A stretch of 64,000 bases of DNA from Roseburia porci (GCF_009695765.1 NZ_VUNI01000008.1:1-64000), one strand, 5' to 3'; positions 1 to 9,396 are shown, counted from the first letter of the stretch. A program made the numbers and translations. The notes: a model not told the origin generated them from the sequence alone.

Positions 1-50
1 GGAAGCATTCTTCTTAGCAAGGCTTCCTTAAGTTCTTGACTGTAGTTCAT
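1..50 (-). CDS. Transposase N-terminus (IS3 OrfA-like), partial
   Basis: The first 16 codons read MNYSQELKEALLRRML before leaving the window. This resembles the start of IS3-family OrfA helix-turn-helix proteins of Clostridia, which begin with a short basic segment followed by LLPP. An AGGAAGGAG ribosome binding site lies 8-9 nt upstream of the ATG (complement of 48-50). Only the N-terminus is visible, so the family assignment is an inference. Confidence 0.5.
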   Translation of the reverse strand, partial: MNYSQELKEALLRRML

Positions 51-126
51 AGTGAAAGCTCCTTCCTGTGATAGTTATATACTACCACAAAAACTTTTTT
101 CTTTCACTGACAACTATTCTAACACA
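1..126 (-). mobile_element. End of an insertion sequence (probably IS3 family)
   Basis: On the minus strand this stretch reads as an IS left end: a terminus starting TGTTAGAATAG near 124-128, about 75 nt of AT-rich leader, an AGGAAGGAG ribosome binding site, and the start of a transposase running off the window. The plus-strand gene to its right starts abruptly at the same point without an initiation codon, which fits an insertion boundary. The family is inferred from the transposase N-terminus. The exact terminal base and the target duplication cannot be fixed because the other end lies outside. Confidence 0.65.
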
Positions 127-128
127 CA

Positions 129-278
129 GGGGTAACAACCGTTCAGGAGAATGCAGAAGATATTCTTGCTGATGCAAAACAGATCAATGAAGAGCGTGCG
201 GCAGCCGCAGAAGCAGCAGAATTTGAAGGTGCAGAGACAGAGGAAAAAGAAACAGAAGCTGAGACAGCTGAAGCATAG
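129..278 (+). pseudogene. 3' remnant of a small protein gene (DUF6110-like) cut by an IS
   Basis: An open frame ending at TAG 276-278 encodes a Glu/Ala-rich tail (VTTVQENAEDILADAKQ, then an EERAAAAEAAEFE region). It has no start codon, and stops occur upstream in the same frame at 69, 72, 108 and 120. I recall this tail from small DUF6110-type proteins encoded next to P-type ATPases in Lachnospiraceae; that link is from memory. The 5' part seems to have been displaced by the IS ending near 126. The metal ATPase gene starts 31 nt downstream, so the remnant may have been its operon partner. Confidence 0.6.
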
Positions 279-309
279 TTTTCTCTGTTGAAAGGAACGT
301 GGTTGAAGT

Positions 310-2385
310 ATGAAATTTAAGATCGAACATGAACGTGCCGGAAGAATGCGTATCCACGTGATGCAGACAAGAATGAGTTATGCACAGGCAGATACATTGC
401 TTTACTTTTTGCACAGCCAGAAAGAGGTTACTTTCTGCAAGGTTTATGACCGGACAGCAGATGCCGTAATCGAGTATGTTGGAGCACGTGATACGATCAT
501 TCAGTTGCTGAAAGGTTTTCGGTATGAGAAGGTAGAGGTACCAACCGGACTGTTAGAGAGCAGTGGCAGGGAGATGGATAATCTTTATCAGGAAAAACTC
601 ATAGGTAAGATCGTCTTTCATTATGCCAGAAGATGGTTTTTACCATATCCGCTCCGGTTATGCTACAGCACATTCAAAGCGCTTCGTTACATTGGAAAAG
701 GACTTAATTCTCTCAGAAAAGGCAAGATCGAAGTAGAGGTACTGGATGCTACAGCAATCGGCGTATCGATGCTTCGGAATGATATTAATACAGCCGGATC
801 CATTATGTTCATGCTTGGAATCGGAGAGATCCTGGAAGACTGGACACATAAGAAATCCGTAGATGATCTTGCAAGAACAATGTCATTAAATGTCGGAAAA
901 GTATGGATGATCAGTGGTGGTCAGGAAGTGCTTGTTCCGTCATCAGATATTAAAGCGGGAGATCAGGTTGTTGTCCATATGGGCAATGTGATCCCATTTG
1001 ATGGAACCGTATGTGGCGGTGAGGCAATGGTTAATCAGGCATCTCTCACAGGTGAGTCAGTGCCGGTACGTAAAACGGAAGGCAGTACCGCATATGCTGG
1101 CTCAGTTGTGGAAGAGGGCGAGCTGACGATCCTTGTCAAGGAAGTCGGCGGCTCCAGCAGGTTTGAAAAGATTGTGAAGATGATCGAGGAGACAGAGAAA
1201 CTTAAGTCATCCATGGAGAGTAAAGCAGAGCATCTTGCAGACAAACTTGCACCATACAGCCTTGGAGCGACAGCACTTACCTGGCTTCTTACAAGAAACA
1301 CAACCAAGGCATTATCGATTCTGATGGTTGATTTCAGCTGTGCGCTGAAACTTGCAATGCCAATTGCAGTATTATCAGCAATCCGGGAAGCAAGCCTTTA
1401 TAACCTGACGGTAAAAGGTGGTAAGTTCTTAGAAGCAGTTGCAGAAGCGGATACGATTGTCTTTGATAAGACAGGTACTCTTACCAAGGCACAGCCTACA
1501 GTTGCAAAAGTTGTATCGTTTAATGACCAGGATGCAGACGAATTGCTGCGTCTGGCCGCATGTCTCGAAGAACATTTTCCGCATTCCATGGCAAAAGCGG
1601 TTGTGGATGCAGCGAAGAAGAAACAACTCGAACATGAAGAGATGCATTCGAAGGTCGAATACATTGTTGCACATGGAATCGCATCCAAGATTGATGAAAA
1701 ACGTGTTGTGATTGGAAGCTATCACTTTGTTTTTGAAGATGAAAAGTGCACGATTCCAGAAGGAAAACAGGAAGTATTTGATGCACTTCCAAAGGAATAT
1801 TCGCATCTGTATCTCGCAATCGACAATCAGCTTGCAGCAGTTATCTGTATAGAAGACCCACTTCGTGAAGAGGCTTCAGCTGTTGTGAATTCGCTGAAGA
1901 GAGCCGGACTGTCAAAAGTTGTCATGATGACCGGAGACAGTGAGCGGACTGCGGCAGCAATTGCAAAGAAAGTTGGAGTGGATGAGTATTATTCGGAAGT
2001 TCTTCCGGAGGACAAAGCTCATTATGTAGAAAAAGAGAAAGAGGCGGGACGAAAAGTCATCATGATCGGTGATGGCATTAATGATTCGCCGGCACTTTCC
2101 GCAGCAGATGTCGGAATTGCGATCAGCGATGGTGCAGAAATCGCAAGAGAAATTGCAGATATCACGGTTGGAGTGGATGATCTCTATCAGATCGTCACAT
2201 TGAAACTGTTAAGCGATAATCTGGTGAAACGAATTCATAAAAACTATCAGGTGATCGTCGGATTTAATACAATGTTGATCGTACTTGGTGTTGCAGGAGT
2301 AATTCCTCCGACGACATCGGCACTTTTACATAATACATCGACACTGATGATTGCATTAAAGAGCATGAATAACCTGCTTGACTAA
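310..2385 (+). CDS. P1B-like heavy-metal P-type ATPase with an atypical membrane metal motif
   Basis: A 691-residue membrane pump expected to export a transition metal using ATP. Visible motifs are the actuator TGES at 247-250, the phosphorylation site DKTGT at D386, an HP-like FPHS in the N-domain, and GDGINDSP from 587. The membrane motif is SCALK (343-347) where classical Cu/Zn pumps have CPC. The N-terminal HMA-like fold lacks a CxxC pair. The metal therefore cannot be assigned; manganese or iron-type substrates are possible. An IS-truncated small gene lies immediately upstream, so the native promoter may have been replaced by the IS end. A strong terminator follows 8 nt after the stop. 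Confidence 0.88.
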   Translation: MKFKIEHERAGRMRIHVMQTRMSYAQADTLLYFLHSQKEVTFCKVYDRTADAVIEYVGARDTIIQLLKGFRYEKVEVPTGLLESSGREMDNLYQEKLIGKIVFHYARRWFLPYPLRLCYSTFKALRYIGKGLNSLRKGKIEVEVLDATAIGVSMLRNDINTAGSIMFMLGIGEILEDWTHKKSVDDLARTMSLNVGKVWMISGGQEVLVPSSDIKAGDQVVVHMGNVIPFDGTVCGGEAMVNQASLTGESVPVRKTEGSTAYAGSVVEEGELTILVKEVGGSSRFEKIVKMIEETEKLKSSMESKAEHLADKLAPYSLGATALTWLLTRNTTKALSILMVDFSCALKLAMPIAVLSAIREASLYNLTVKGGKFLEAVAEADTIVFDKTGTLTKAQPTVAKVVSFNDQDADELLRLAACLEEHFPHSMAKAVVDAAKKKQLEHEEMHSKVEYIVAHGIASKIDEKRVVIGSYHFVFEDEKCTIPEGKQEVFDALPKEYSHLYLAIDNQLAAVICIEDPLREEASAVVNSLKRAGLSKVVMMTGDSERTAAAIAKKVGVDEYYSEVLPEDKAHYVEKEKEAGRKVIMIGDGINDSPALSAADVGIAISDGAEIAREIADITVGVDDLYQIVTLKLLSDNLVKRIHKNYQVIVGFNTMLIVLGVAGVIPPTTSALLHNTSTLMIALKSMNNLLD

Positions 2386-2392
2386 CAAGGAG

Positions 2393-2427
2393 CAGACGTA
2401 TATGATTTGTCATATACGTCTGTTTTT
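2393..2427 (+). terminator. Intrinsic terminator after the metal ATPase gene
   Basis: A perfect 13-bp inverted repeat (CAGACGTATATGA, loop TTTG) is followed directly by TTTTT. Confidence 0.93.
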
Positions 2428-2468
2428 GCGTATAAATGAATATTTTTATTGTTAGAAAAAGGGGAAAA

Positions 2469-3680
2469 ATGAAAAAGAAATCTTTTTTATGTATTTTGCT
2501 GGCAGGAAGTTTACTTGCCGGTTGCCAGAATGTGAAGCAGGTGGAATCGAACAGAGAAAATGATACGCAGGCAGAAACTTCAAATGTGGGTGATTACAGA
2601 GAGACAGAGCAAGATCAGGAAGTGAATGGGCGTACACAGGAAGAAACAGAGCAGGAGGCACAGGAAGTGTCGCTTGTGATGGTTGGCGATGTCCTGCTTC
2701 ATACATCGGTTGCAGAAAGTGGCAGAAAAGAAGATGGAAGCTATGAGTTTCATCAGTTGTTCGAACATGTAGATGCAATCAGGCATGCTGATATTGCAAT
2801 TGCCAATCAGGAGGTTATCATTGGCGGCGAAGAGCTTGGAATTACCGGATATCCATGTTTTAATGCGCCATATGAGCTTGGAGATGCATTATCGGATGCA
2901 GGCTTTGATATTGTTTTGCATGCGACCAACCATGCACTGGATAAAGGCAGAAGCGGACTTGTCAATTGCCTGGATTACTGGAAAACACAGCATCCGGATA
3001 TGACGGTACTTGGCATTCATGACAGCCAGGAATCCCAGAATGATATCTGCATTTATGAGAAAAATGGAATTCGCATCGCATTTTTAAATTATACGTATGG
3101 AACCAATGGAATCGCACTTCCTGCGGATATGCCTTATGGAATTGATTATCTTGAGGAAGATAAGGTAATTTCGGATCTGAAACAGGCCGAGGAACAGGCT
3201 GATTTTACGGTTGTCTGTCCACATTGGGGAACCGAATATGAGCTTGCACCGACAGAGGAACAGAAGTACTGGGCAGAAATTTTTGCGGAAAATGGAGCAG
3301 ACCTTGTGATCGGTACACATCCTCATGTGATCGAACCGGTAGAATGGTATGGAGAAGATCAGAAGATGCTTGTATATTATTCTCTGGGAAATTTTGTGAA
3401 CTGGACATCGGATTCCGGAAGCGGGATTGCAAACCGCATGGTTGGTGGAATGGCAGAAGTAACACTGGCAAGAGAAGAGGATGGACAGGTAAGGATACAG
3501 GATTACGGTGTAGAGCCACTTGTTTCGGATCTAAAGGAAGGATTTGGTGGCGTGACAGTCTATCCGCTCAGTGACTATACCGAGGAGATGGCTGAGCAGA
3601 ACGAAATCCGGAAACAGGATCCGGATTTCTCGCTTCAGTATTGTAAAGATCTTTGCGATCAGGTCTGGAAGAAACAATAG
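2469..3680 (+). CDS. CapA-like lipoprotein (poly-gamma-glutamate capsule family phosphoesterase fold)
   Basis: A 403-residue protein. The start is the ATG after AAGGGG; an earlier ATG at 2436 has no ribosome binding site. It begins with a lipoprotein signal peptide ending in the lipobox LLAGC, then an acidic Glu/Gln-rich linker, then a CapA (PF09587) domain. That domain has MVGDVLLHTSVAE, NQEV, ATNHALDKG, PHWGTEYE and GTHPHVIEPVEW, the metal-ligand His/Asn/Asp positions of the metallophosphoesterase-like fold. Members are tied to poly-gamma-glutamate or capsule metabolism, but no cap genes are nearby, so the substrate is unknown. It is expected on the outer face of the membrane. Confidence 0.85.
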   Translation: MKKKSFLCILLAGSLLAGCQNVKQVESNRENDTQAETSNVGDYRETEQDQEVNGRTQEETEQEAQEVSLVMVGDVLLHTSVAESGRKEDGSYEFHQLFEHVDAIRHADIAIANQEVIIGGEELGITGYPCFNAPYELGDALSDAGFDIVLHATNHALDKGRSGLVNCLDYWKTQHPDMTVLGIHDSQESQNDICIYEKNGIRIAFLNYTYGTNGIALPADMPYGIDYLEEDKVISDLKQAEEQADFTVVCPHWGTEYELAPTEEQKYWAEIFAENGADLVIGTHPHVIEPVEWYGEDQKMLVYYSLGNFVNWTSDSGSGIANRMVGGMAEVTLAREEDGQVRIQDYGVEPLVSDLKEGFGGVTVYPLSDYTEEMAEQNEIRKQDPDFSLQYCKDLCDQVWKKQ

Positions 3681-3692
3681 CAATCAGCCGGA

Positions 3693-5249
3693 TTAAATGG
3701 CCCGGGTTGTCCATTCTTCGCAGTTCCAGATATCATTTACAATGTCTTCATAGAATTCAGGCTCATGGCAGATCAGGAGAATACTTCCCTTGTATGCCAT
3801 GAGAGCACGTTTTAACTCGTCTTTGGCATCGACATCCAGATGGTTGGTCGGCTCGTCTAAAAGGAGAAGATTCGTATCATGGTTGATCAGCTTGCACAGA
3901 CGGACTTTTGCCTGTTCGCCACCACTTAACACTTTCATCAGACTTTCGATATGTTTGGTCATAAGTCCGCATTTGGCAAGGGCAGAACGCACTTCATACT
4001 GGCTCATGGATGGAAATTCCTCCCAGAGCTCATCGATACAGGTAATATTCGTCTCGTATTTTTTCTCCTGTTCAAAATATCCCGGATAGAGGTAGTCGCC
4101 GAGAATGGACTCGCCGGAATATGGTTTGATATATCCCATAATACTTTTCAGAAGCGTTGTTTTTCCAATACCGTTTGCACCAACCATCGCAATTTTCTGA
4201 CCGCGTTCCATTGTTAGGTTTAACGGTTTGGAAAGTGGCTCATCGTAGCCGATGACAAGGTCTTTTGTTTCAAAAATAATCTTTCCGGAGGTACGTGCTT
4301 CACGGAACTGGAATTCCGGCTTTGGTTTCTCCTGAGCCAGTTCGATCACATCCATTTTATCCAGTTTTTTCTGGCGTGACATGGCCATATTCCGGGTGGC
4401 AACACGTGCCTTGTTTCTTGCAACGAAATCTTTCAGATCGCTGATCTCCTGCTGTTGTTTCTTATAGGCAGCTTCGAGCTGTGCTTTTTTCATTTCATAC
4501 ACACGCATATAATCGTCATAATTGCCGACATAACGTGTCAGGACACCCTGGTCGATGTGGTAGATCAGGTTAATGACACTGTTTAAAAATGGAATATCAT
4601 GCGAGATGAGAATAAAGGCGTTCTCATATTCGTTCAGATAGCGTTTCAGCCATTCGATATGGGATTCATCCAGATAATTGGTCGGCTCATCTAACAGCAG
4701 GATATCAGGCTTCTCAAGCAGCAGTTTGCCAAGAAGAACTTTGGTTCGCTGTCCACCACTGAGTTCCGTGACATCCCGCTCAAGTCCGATGTCGGAAAGA
4801 CCGAATGCGCGCGCAACTTCTTCAATTTTAGTGTCAATGATGTAAAAATCATGAGAATCCAGTGTGTCCTGGATCTCACCGAGTTCTGCCATCATAAGAT
4901 CAAGATCTTCCGGAGTGGCTTCCCCCATATTGTCACAGATCGCATTCATGCGGGTCTCTAATTCAAACAGATATTGAAATGCACTCTTTAATACATCATA
5001 GATCGTCTGGCCTTTTTCAAGGACTGCATGCTGGTCAAGATAGCCAACGCGGATATTCTTAGCCCACTCGATCTTACCCTCATCCGGCTGGAGATGGCCT
5101 GTGATGATGTTCATAAAAGTTGATTTGCCTTCGCCGTTGGCTCCGATAAAGCCAACGTGTTCGCCTTTGAGAAGACGGAAAGTGACATCTTTTAAGATGG
5201 CACGGTCACCAAAACCGTGATTTAAATGTTCAACGTTTAATATACTCAT
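3693..5249 (-). CDS. ABC-F family ATPase (ribosome-associated type)
   Basis: A 518-residue soluble protein with two ABC ATPase domains and no membrane segments, typical of ABC-F translation factors. Walker A is GANGEGKS (36-43) and GANGIGKT in the second half; signatures are LSGGQ and LSGGEQ; Walker B is LLLLDEPTN in both halves. A basic interdomain linker (KKQQQEISDLKDFVARNKAR) corresponds to the P-site tRNA-interaction motif. The start follows GAGG on the minus strand; the longer frame to 5426 has no ribosome binding site and would overlap the feoAB promoter. The gene is convergent with the CapA gene and divergent from feoAB. Whether it is a housekeeping or an antibiotic-protection type cannot be told. 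Confidence 0.92.
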   Translation of the reverse strand: MSILNVEHLNHGFGDRAILKDVTFRLLKGEHVGFIGANGEGKSTFMNIITGHLQPDEGKIEWAKNIRVGYLDQHAVLEKGQTIYDVLKSAFQYLFELETRMNAICDNMGEATPEDLDLMMAELGEIQDTLDSHDFYIIDTKIEEVARAFGLSDIGLERDVTELSGGQRTKVLLGKLLLEKPDILLLDEPTNYLDESHIEWLKRYLNEYENAFILISHDIPFLNSVINLIYHIDQGVLTRYVGNYDDYMRVYEMKKAQLEAAYKKQQQEISDLKDFVARNKARVATRNMAMSRQKKLDKMDVIELAQEKPKPEFQFREARTSGKIIFETKDLVIGYDEPLSKPLNLTMERGQKIAMVGANGIGKTTLLKSIMGYIKPYSGESILGDYLYPGYFEQEKKYETNITCIDELWEEFPSMSQYEVRSALAKCGLMTKHIESLMKVLSGGEQAKVRLCKLINHDTNLLLLDEPTNHLDVDAKDELKRALMAYKGSILLICHEPEFYEDIVNDIWNCEEWTTRAI

Positions 5250-5339
5250 AATTACCTCAGATTTTCTTGTGTTTTCGAAGAATATTTTATCATGCCGGAT
5301 AAAGGATGAAAAGGAAGTTTGGAAAAATATAAATAAAAT

Positions 5340-5392
5340 TTGTTCCATATGATTTTTCCGTGTATAATGATAGCTAGTGATAAAAATTATCA
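5340..5392 (+). promoter_or_regulatory. feoAB promoter with Fur box
   Basis: TTGTTC (5340-5345), a 17-bp spacer and TATAAT (5363-5368) form a sigma-A promoter. Just downstream, TGATAAAAATTATCA (5378-5392) matches the 7-1-7 Fur consensus TGATAATNATTATCA at all specified positions but one. A repressor bound there would block initiation, so iron-dependent repression is inferred. Confidence 0.82.
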
Positions 5393-5429
5393 ATAGAATA
5401 CAAGTGAGAAAGAAAAGAGTAAACACGTT

Positions 5430-7793
5430 ATGACATTAGCAGAGTTGAAAAAGGGACAGAGTGCCAAAATCTGTGCAGTAGGCGGAGAGGGCGCACTGCG
5501 TCAGCATTTTCTGGATATGGGAATTATTCCGGGAACCGAGATCACATATATGAAAGCAGCGCCTATGGGCGATCCGATCGAATTTCGTGTCTGGGGCTAC
5601 GAACTGACACTTCGTGTATCAGAAGCAGAGAAGATCCAGATCGTACAGGTTGCTGATGCAAAAAGGGAACAGGACAATACAACGGACAGCAGAAAGAATG
5701 ATACACCATCCCTGCACCCGGGACTTGGTGAGATGGGAATCTATCATGTGAAGCAGCGTGGTGAGGTGATTCCAAAAGGAGAACTGCTTACGTTTGGACT
5801 CGCAGGCAACCAGAACTGCGGAAAGACGACACTGTTTAATCAGCTGACCGGTTCTAATCAGCATGTGGGCAATTTCCCGGGTGTTACGGTTGACCGTAAG
5901 GACGGACAGATCCGGAAACAGGAGAATACACTGGTTACAGACCTTCCGGGCATTTATTCCATGTCTCCGTATACCAGTGAGGAGATCGTTACAAGAGAGT
6001 TCTTTTTGAATGACCGGCCAAGAGGAATCATTAATATTGTAGATGCAACGAATATTGAGAGGAATCTTTATCTGACCATGCAGCTGATCGAACTGGATAT
6101 TCCGATGGTTCTGGCACTGAATATGATGGATGAAGTGCGGGAAAACGGTGGAACGATCGACGTCAATAAGCTCGAACAGACGCTTGGAATTCCGGTTGTT
6201 CCGATCTCGGCAGCCAAAAACGAAGGAATCGACGAGCTGATCGATCATGTTGTGCATGTTGCAAAATACAGGGAACGCCCGGGACGTATGGATTTTTGTG
6301 ACGCAGAAGGACCGGATGGAGGAGCAATGCACAGATGTATTCATTCGATCATGCATCTGATCGAGGATCATACGCATCACTATAAGATCCCTACCCGTTT
6401 TGCAGCAACCAAGCTGGTAGAAGGTGATCAGATGATCGAAGAGAAGCTTCATCTGGATCAGAATGAGAAGGAAATGATCGAGCATATCATCTGTCAGCTG
6501 GAAAAAGAAAGCGGTATGGACAGACAGGCGGCACTTGCCAATATGCGTTTTACATTTATCGATAAAGTATGTCAGGCAACCGTTGTAAAGCCTCATGAGA
6601 GTAAAGAGCACATCCGTTCGCAGAAGATTGACCGCATTCTTACCGGAAAATACACGGCAATACCAATGTTTGTGGGAATCATGCTGCTTATTTTCTGGCT
6701 TACATTCGGAGTGATCGGTGCATGGCTTTCGGATCTTATGGATCTTGGAATCGGAGCAGTAACCGAATTGTGTGATAAAGCACTGCAGGCGGCACATGTC
6801 AATGAAGTCGTACATTCTCTTGTAATCGATGGTATCTTTACCGGAGTAGGAAGCGTACTCAGCTTCCTTCCAACAATCGTGACACTGTTCTTTTTCCTGT
6901 CACTTCTGGAAGACAGTGGATATATGGCAAGAGTTGCTTTTGTCATGGATAAGCTGCTGCGTAAGATCGGTTTATCCGGAAGAAGCTTTGTCCCGATGAT
7001 TATCGGTTTTGGCTGTTCGGTTCCTGCAATTATGGCAACAAGAACGCTTCCATCGGAGCGTGACCGTAAGATGACAATCCTTCTGACCCCGTTTATGAGC
7101 TGTTCGGCAAAACTTCCGATCTATGCCTTTTTTACGGCGGCATTTTTCCCGAAAAAGGGTGCTCTTGTGATGTCACTTATGTATTTTACCGGAATTCTGG
7201 TTGGAATCATCTATGCAGTGATCATGGATCATACAGTATTTCGTGGAGAACCTGTTCCATTCGTTATGGAGCTGCCAAATTATCGTATGCCGGGAGCAAA
7301 GAGCGTTGGAAGACTGATCTGGGATAAGGCAAAGGATTTTATCAGCAGGGCATTTACGATTATTTTCCTTGCAACCATTATTATCTGGTTCCTGCAGACC
7401 TTTGATACACATCTGAATATTGTAACAGATTCGAAAGACAGTATGCTGGCATTGATCGGAAGTCTTGTAGCACCGGTATTTGCTCCACTGGGATTCGGTG
7501 ACTGGAGAATCTCAACAGCGCTGCTGACAGGATTTATGGCAAAAGAGAGTGTTGTGAGCACACTTACGATCCTGATCAGTGGAACTGCGATGAGCCAGAT
7601 CTTTACACCGTTCCATGCAGTCGTATTTCTGGTTTTCACACTTCTGTATACACCATGCGTTGCTGCAATTGCATCCGTAAAACGTGAACTTGGTGGAAAA
7701 TGGGCAGTCCTCGTGGTCATCATGCAGTGTGTGATCGCCTGGATCGCAGCGTTTGCAGTCCAGATATTCGGAATTGTGACAGGATTAGTGTGA
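5430..7793 (+). CDS. feoB: FeoA-FeoB fusion, ferrous iron transporter
   Basis: A 787-residue fusion. Residues 1-75 form an FeoA SH3-like domain (MTLAELKKGQSAKI to VQV). After a linker comes the FeoB G domain with G1 GNQNCGKT (126-133), G3 DLPGIYS, G4 NMMD and a following SA motif, then a helical domain and a polytopic membrane domain with the FeoB core segments (LLEDSGYMARVAFVMD, GFGCSVPAIMATR, FMSCSAKLPIYAFF). The cysteines in GFGCSVP and MSCSAK are conserved pore residues of the family. It imports Fe(II) across the membrane. A Fur box in the promoter supports iron control. No separate feoA or feoC is seen. Confidence 0.96.
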   Translation: MTLAELKKGQSAKICAVGGEGALRQHFLDMGIIPGTEITYMKAAPMGDPIEFRVWGYELTLRVSEAEKIQIVQVADAKREQDNTTDSRKNDTPSLHPGLGEMGIYHVKQRGEVIPKGELLTFGLAGNQNCGKTTLFNQLTGSNQHVGNFPGVTVDRKDGQIRKQENTLVTDLPGIYSMSPYTSEEIVTREFFLNDRPRGIINIVDATNIERNLYLTMQLIELDIPMVLALNMMDEVRENGGTIDVNKLEQTLGIPVVPISAAKNEGIDELIDHVVHVAKYRERPGRMDFCDAEGPDGGAMHRCIHSIMHLIEDHTHHYKIPTRFAATKLVEGDQMIEEKLHLDQNEKEMIEHIICQLEKESGMDRQAALANMRFTFIDKVCQATVVKPHESKEHIRSQKIDRILTGKYTAIPMFVGIMLLIFWLTFGVIGAWLSDLMDLGIGAVTELCDKALQAAHVNEVVHSLVIDGIFTGVGSVLSFLPTIVTLFFFLSLLEDSGYMARVAFVMDKLLRKIGLSGRSFVPMIIGFGCSVPAIMATRTLPSERDRKMTILLTPFMSCSAKLPIYAFFTAAFFPKKGALVMSLMYFTGILVGIIYAVIMDHTVFRGEPVPFVMELPNYRMPGAKSVGRLIWDKAKDFISRAFTIIFLATIIIWFLQTFDTHLNIVTDSKDSMLALIGSLVAPVFAPLGFGDWRISTALLTGFMAKESVVSTLTILISGTAMSQIFTPFHAVVFLVFTLLYTPCVAAIASVKRELGGKWAVLVVIMQCVIAWIAAFAVQIFGIVTGLV

Positions 7794-7875
7794 TTCTGCA
7801 AATTATCGACTTTTTCCGCTATTCATTGTCGGTAAGCAATGATATAATGAGCAAAAAGGCGAAGGAGGAGAAGCA

Positions 7876-9396
7876 GTGGAGACATTTGACGTAACACCAT
7901 ATCGGGTTGTCTATGAGGACAATCCGATGGCATTTGCGATTGTAAAACTCCTCTTAAATGAACTCGGGCGTCCGGCTGAAGCTCGTTTTGCATATGCGAA
8001 TCCGGCTTTGGAGGACATGTTACAGAGACCGAAAGGATCGTTAGAGGGGGCAAGTCTTGCGGGACTTTTTCTAAATCCGAATATCGACTGGATCGATGAG
8101 TGTATTGCCGAACTGGATAAGCAGAAACCGTTCCGGCTGACTGTGTATGATAAGAATGTACGCAAGCATATCAGTTCGGTATTTTACCGTGTTTCGCAGG
8201 ATCATATTGCGCTTTATATACAGGACGTTACGAAAATTGTTGAAGCAGAGCGCAATGAATCGGAAGAAAAGAAGTTAAAAGCGGATCTGTTAAACAGTAT
8301 GGGGCATGATCTGAGAACACCGTTAAATGCGATTATCGGTTTTACAGAGCTGGCTCTGCGCAGTGACAGTTATGATGAGACAAGAGAACATCTGACGAAG
8401 ATACAGACATCAGCGGAATATATGCAGAATATCCTGAATGACTGTCTGGATATGAACCGTATTGGAAGCGGTAAAATGAAGCTGTTTTTAGAGCCGGTCA
8501 GCTATGAAGAATTGATGTATGGAATCCGGACGCTGCTTCTTATGCGCGCGGAGAAGAAAAAGGTATCTTTGATCTTTTCACAGAGTGCGGTCAATCAGAG
8601 AAGGATCATGCTCGATGTGCTGCATATGCAGCAGGTACTCATGACACTTGTGGATAATGCAATCAAATTTACACCGGAGGGTGGAATAATTGAATGTATT
8701 ACGGAAGCTTTGATTCCGGTAGATGGTTATCTGCCGGTTAATTTTATTGTGCGTGATAATGGAATTGGAATGTCACAGGAATTTGTGGACAAACACCTTT
8801 TTCATGAATTTGAGCAGGAGAATCCGGAGGATGGAGAGAATCAGGGAACCGGTCTTGGACTGTTTATTGCACAGCATCTGATCCGGATGATGGACGGAAC
8901 GATTACCTGCAAGAGTGAAAAGGGAGCTGGCACGGAATTTCAGATTTCCATGCTCTGCCCGATCGCATCGGATATCCCTGAGATGCTGCAGATTGATGAA
9001 GATGATGAGGTCCTTCGTGGAAAAAGAGTGCTGATCTGTGAAGACCATAAAATCAATGCGATGTTAGTAGGAAAAATGCTTGAAAAGAAAGAAGTTCTGT
9101 CTGAATGGGCGAAAAATGGTAAGATCGGATGCGAGATGTTTGAAGCGCATGAACCTGGCTATTATGATGCAATTATTATGGATCTGCGTATGCCGGTTCA
9201 AAACGGTGCAGATGCAGCATGCTATATTCGGAATCTGAAGCGCGAAGACAGCAGAAAGATACCGATCATAGCAATGACAGCAAGTGCATTTTCGGAAGAT
9301 CTGGAATCCTGTCATAAGGCAGGAATGAATGAGTATCTTGCAAAACCGATCGAACCGGAGCAGATGTATATGCTTTTATCAAAAGTGTTTCGTTAA
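7876..9396 (+). CDS. Hybrid sensor histidine kinase with C-terminal receiver
   Basis: A 506-residue protein starting at GTG behind GGAGGAG. An N-terminal PAS-like region (about 1-120) has no transmembrane segment, so sensing is probably cytoplasmic. The HisKA H-box is MGHDLRTPLNAIIGF with H144. The HATPase region has VDNAIKFTPEGG (N-box), DNGIGM and GTGLGLFI (G-boxes). A receiver domain follows, with acidic pocket CED and phospho-acceptor D436 in MDLRMP, and conserved K in LAKPIEP. No output domain or Hpt is present and no partner is adjacent. A TATAAT at 7843-7848 may be its -10 element. Its stop codon overlaps that of the convergent deacetylase gene. Confidence 0.93.
   Translation: METFDVTPYRVVYEDNPMAFAIVKLLLNELGRPAEARFAYANPALEDMLQRPKGSLEGASLAGLFLNPNIDWIDECIAELDKQKPFRLTVYDKNVRKHISSVFYRVSQDHIALYIQDVTKIVEAERNESEEKKLKADLLNSMGHDLRTPLNAIIGFTELALRSDSYDETREHLTKIQTSAEYMQNILNDCLDMNRIGSGKMKLFLEPVSYEELMYGIRTLLLMRAEKKKVSLIFSQSAVNQRRIMLDVLHMQQVLMTLVDNAIKFTPEGGIIECITEALIPVDGYLPVNFIVRDNGIGMSQEFVDKHLFHEFEQENPEDGENQGTGLGLFIAQHLIRMMDGTITCKSEKGAGTEFQISMLCPIASDIPEMLQIDEDDEVLRGKRVLICEDHKINAMLVGKMLEKKEVLSEWAKNGKIGCEMFEAHEPGYYDAIIMDLRMPVQNGADAACYIRNLKREDSRKIPIIAMTASAFSEDLESCHKAGMNEYLAKPIEPEQMYMLLSKVFR

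Noticed and set aside
5619-6815. A 398-codon frame on the minus strand across feoB
   Set aside because: It lies fully antisense to a well-supported FeoB gene, has no ribosome site, and encodes a Cys/His-rich composition typical of antisense shadows.
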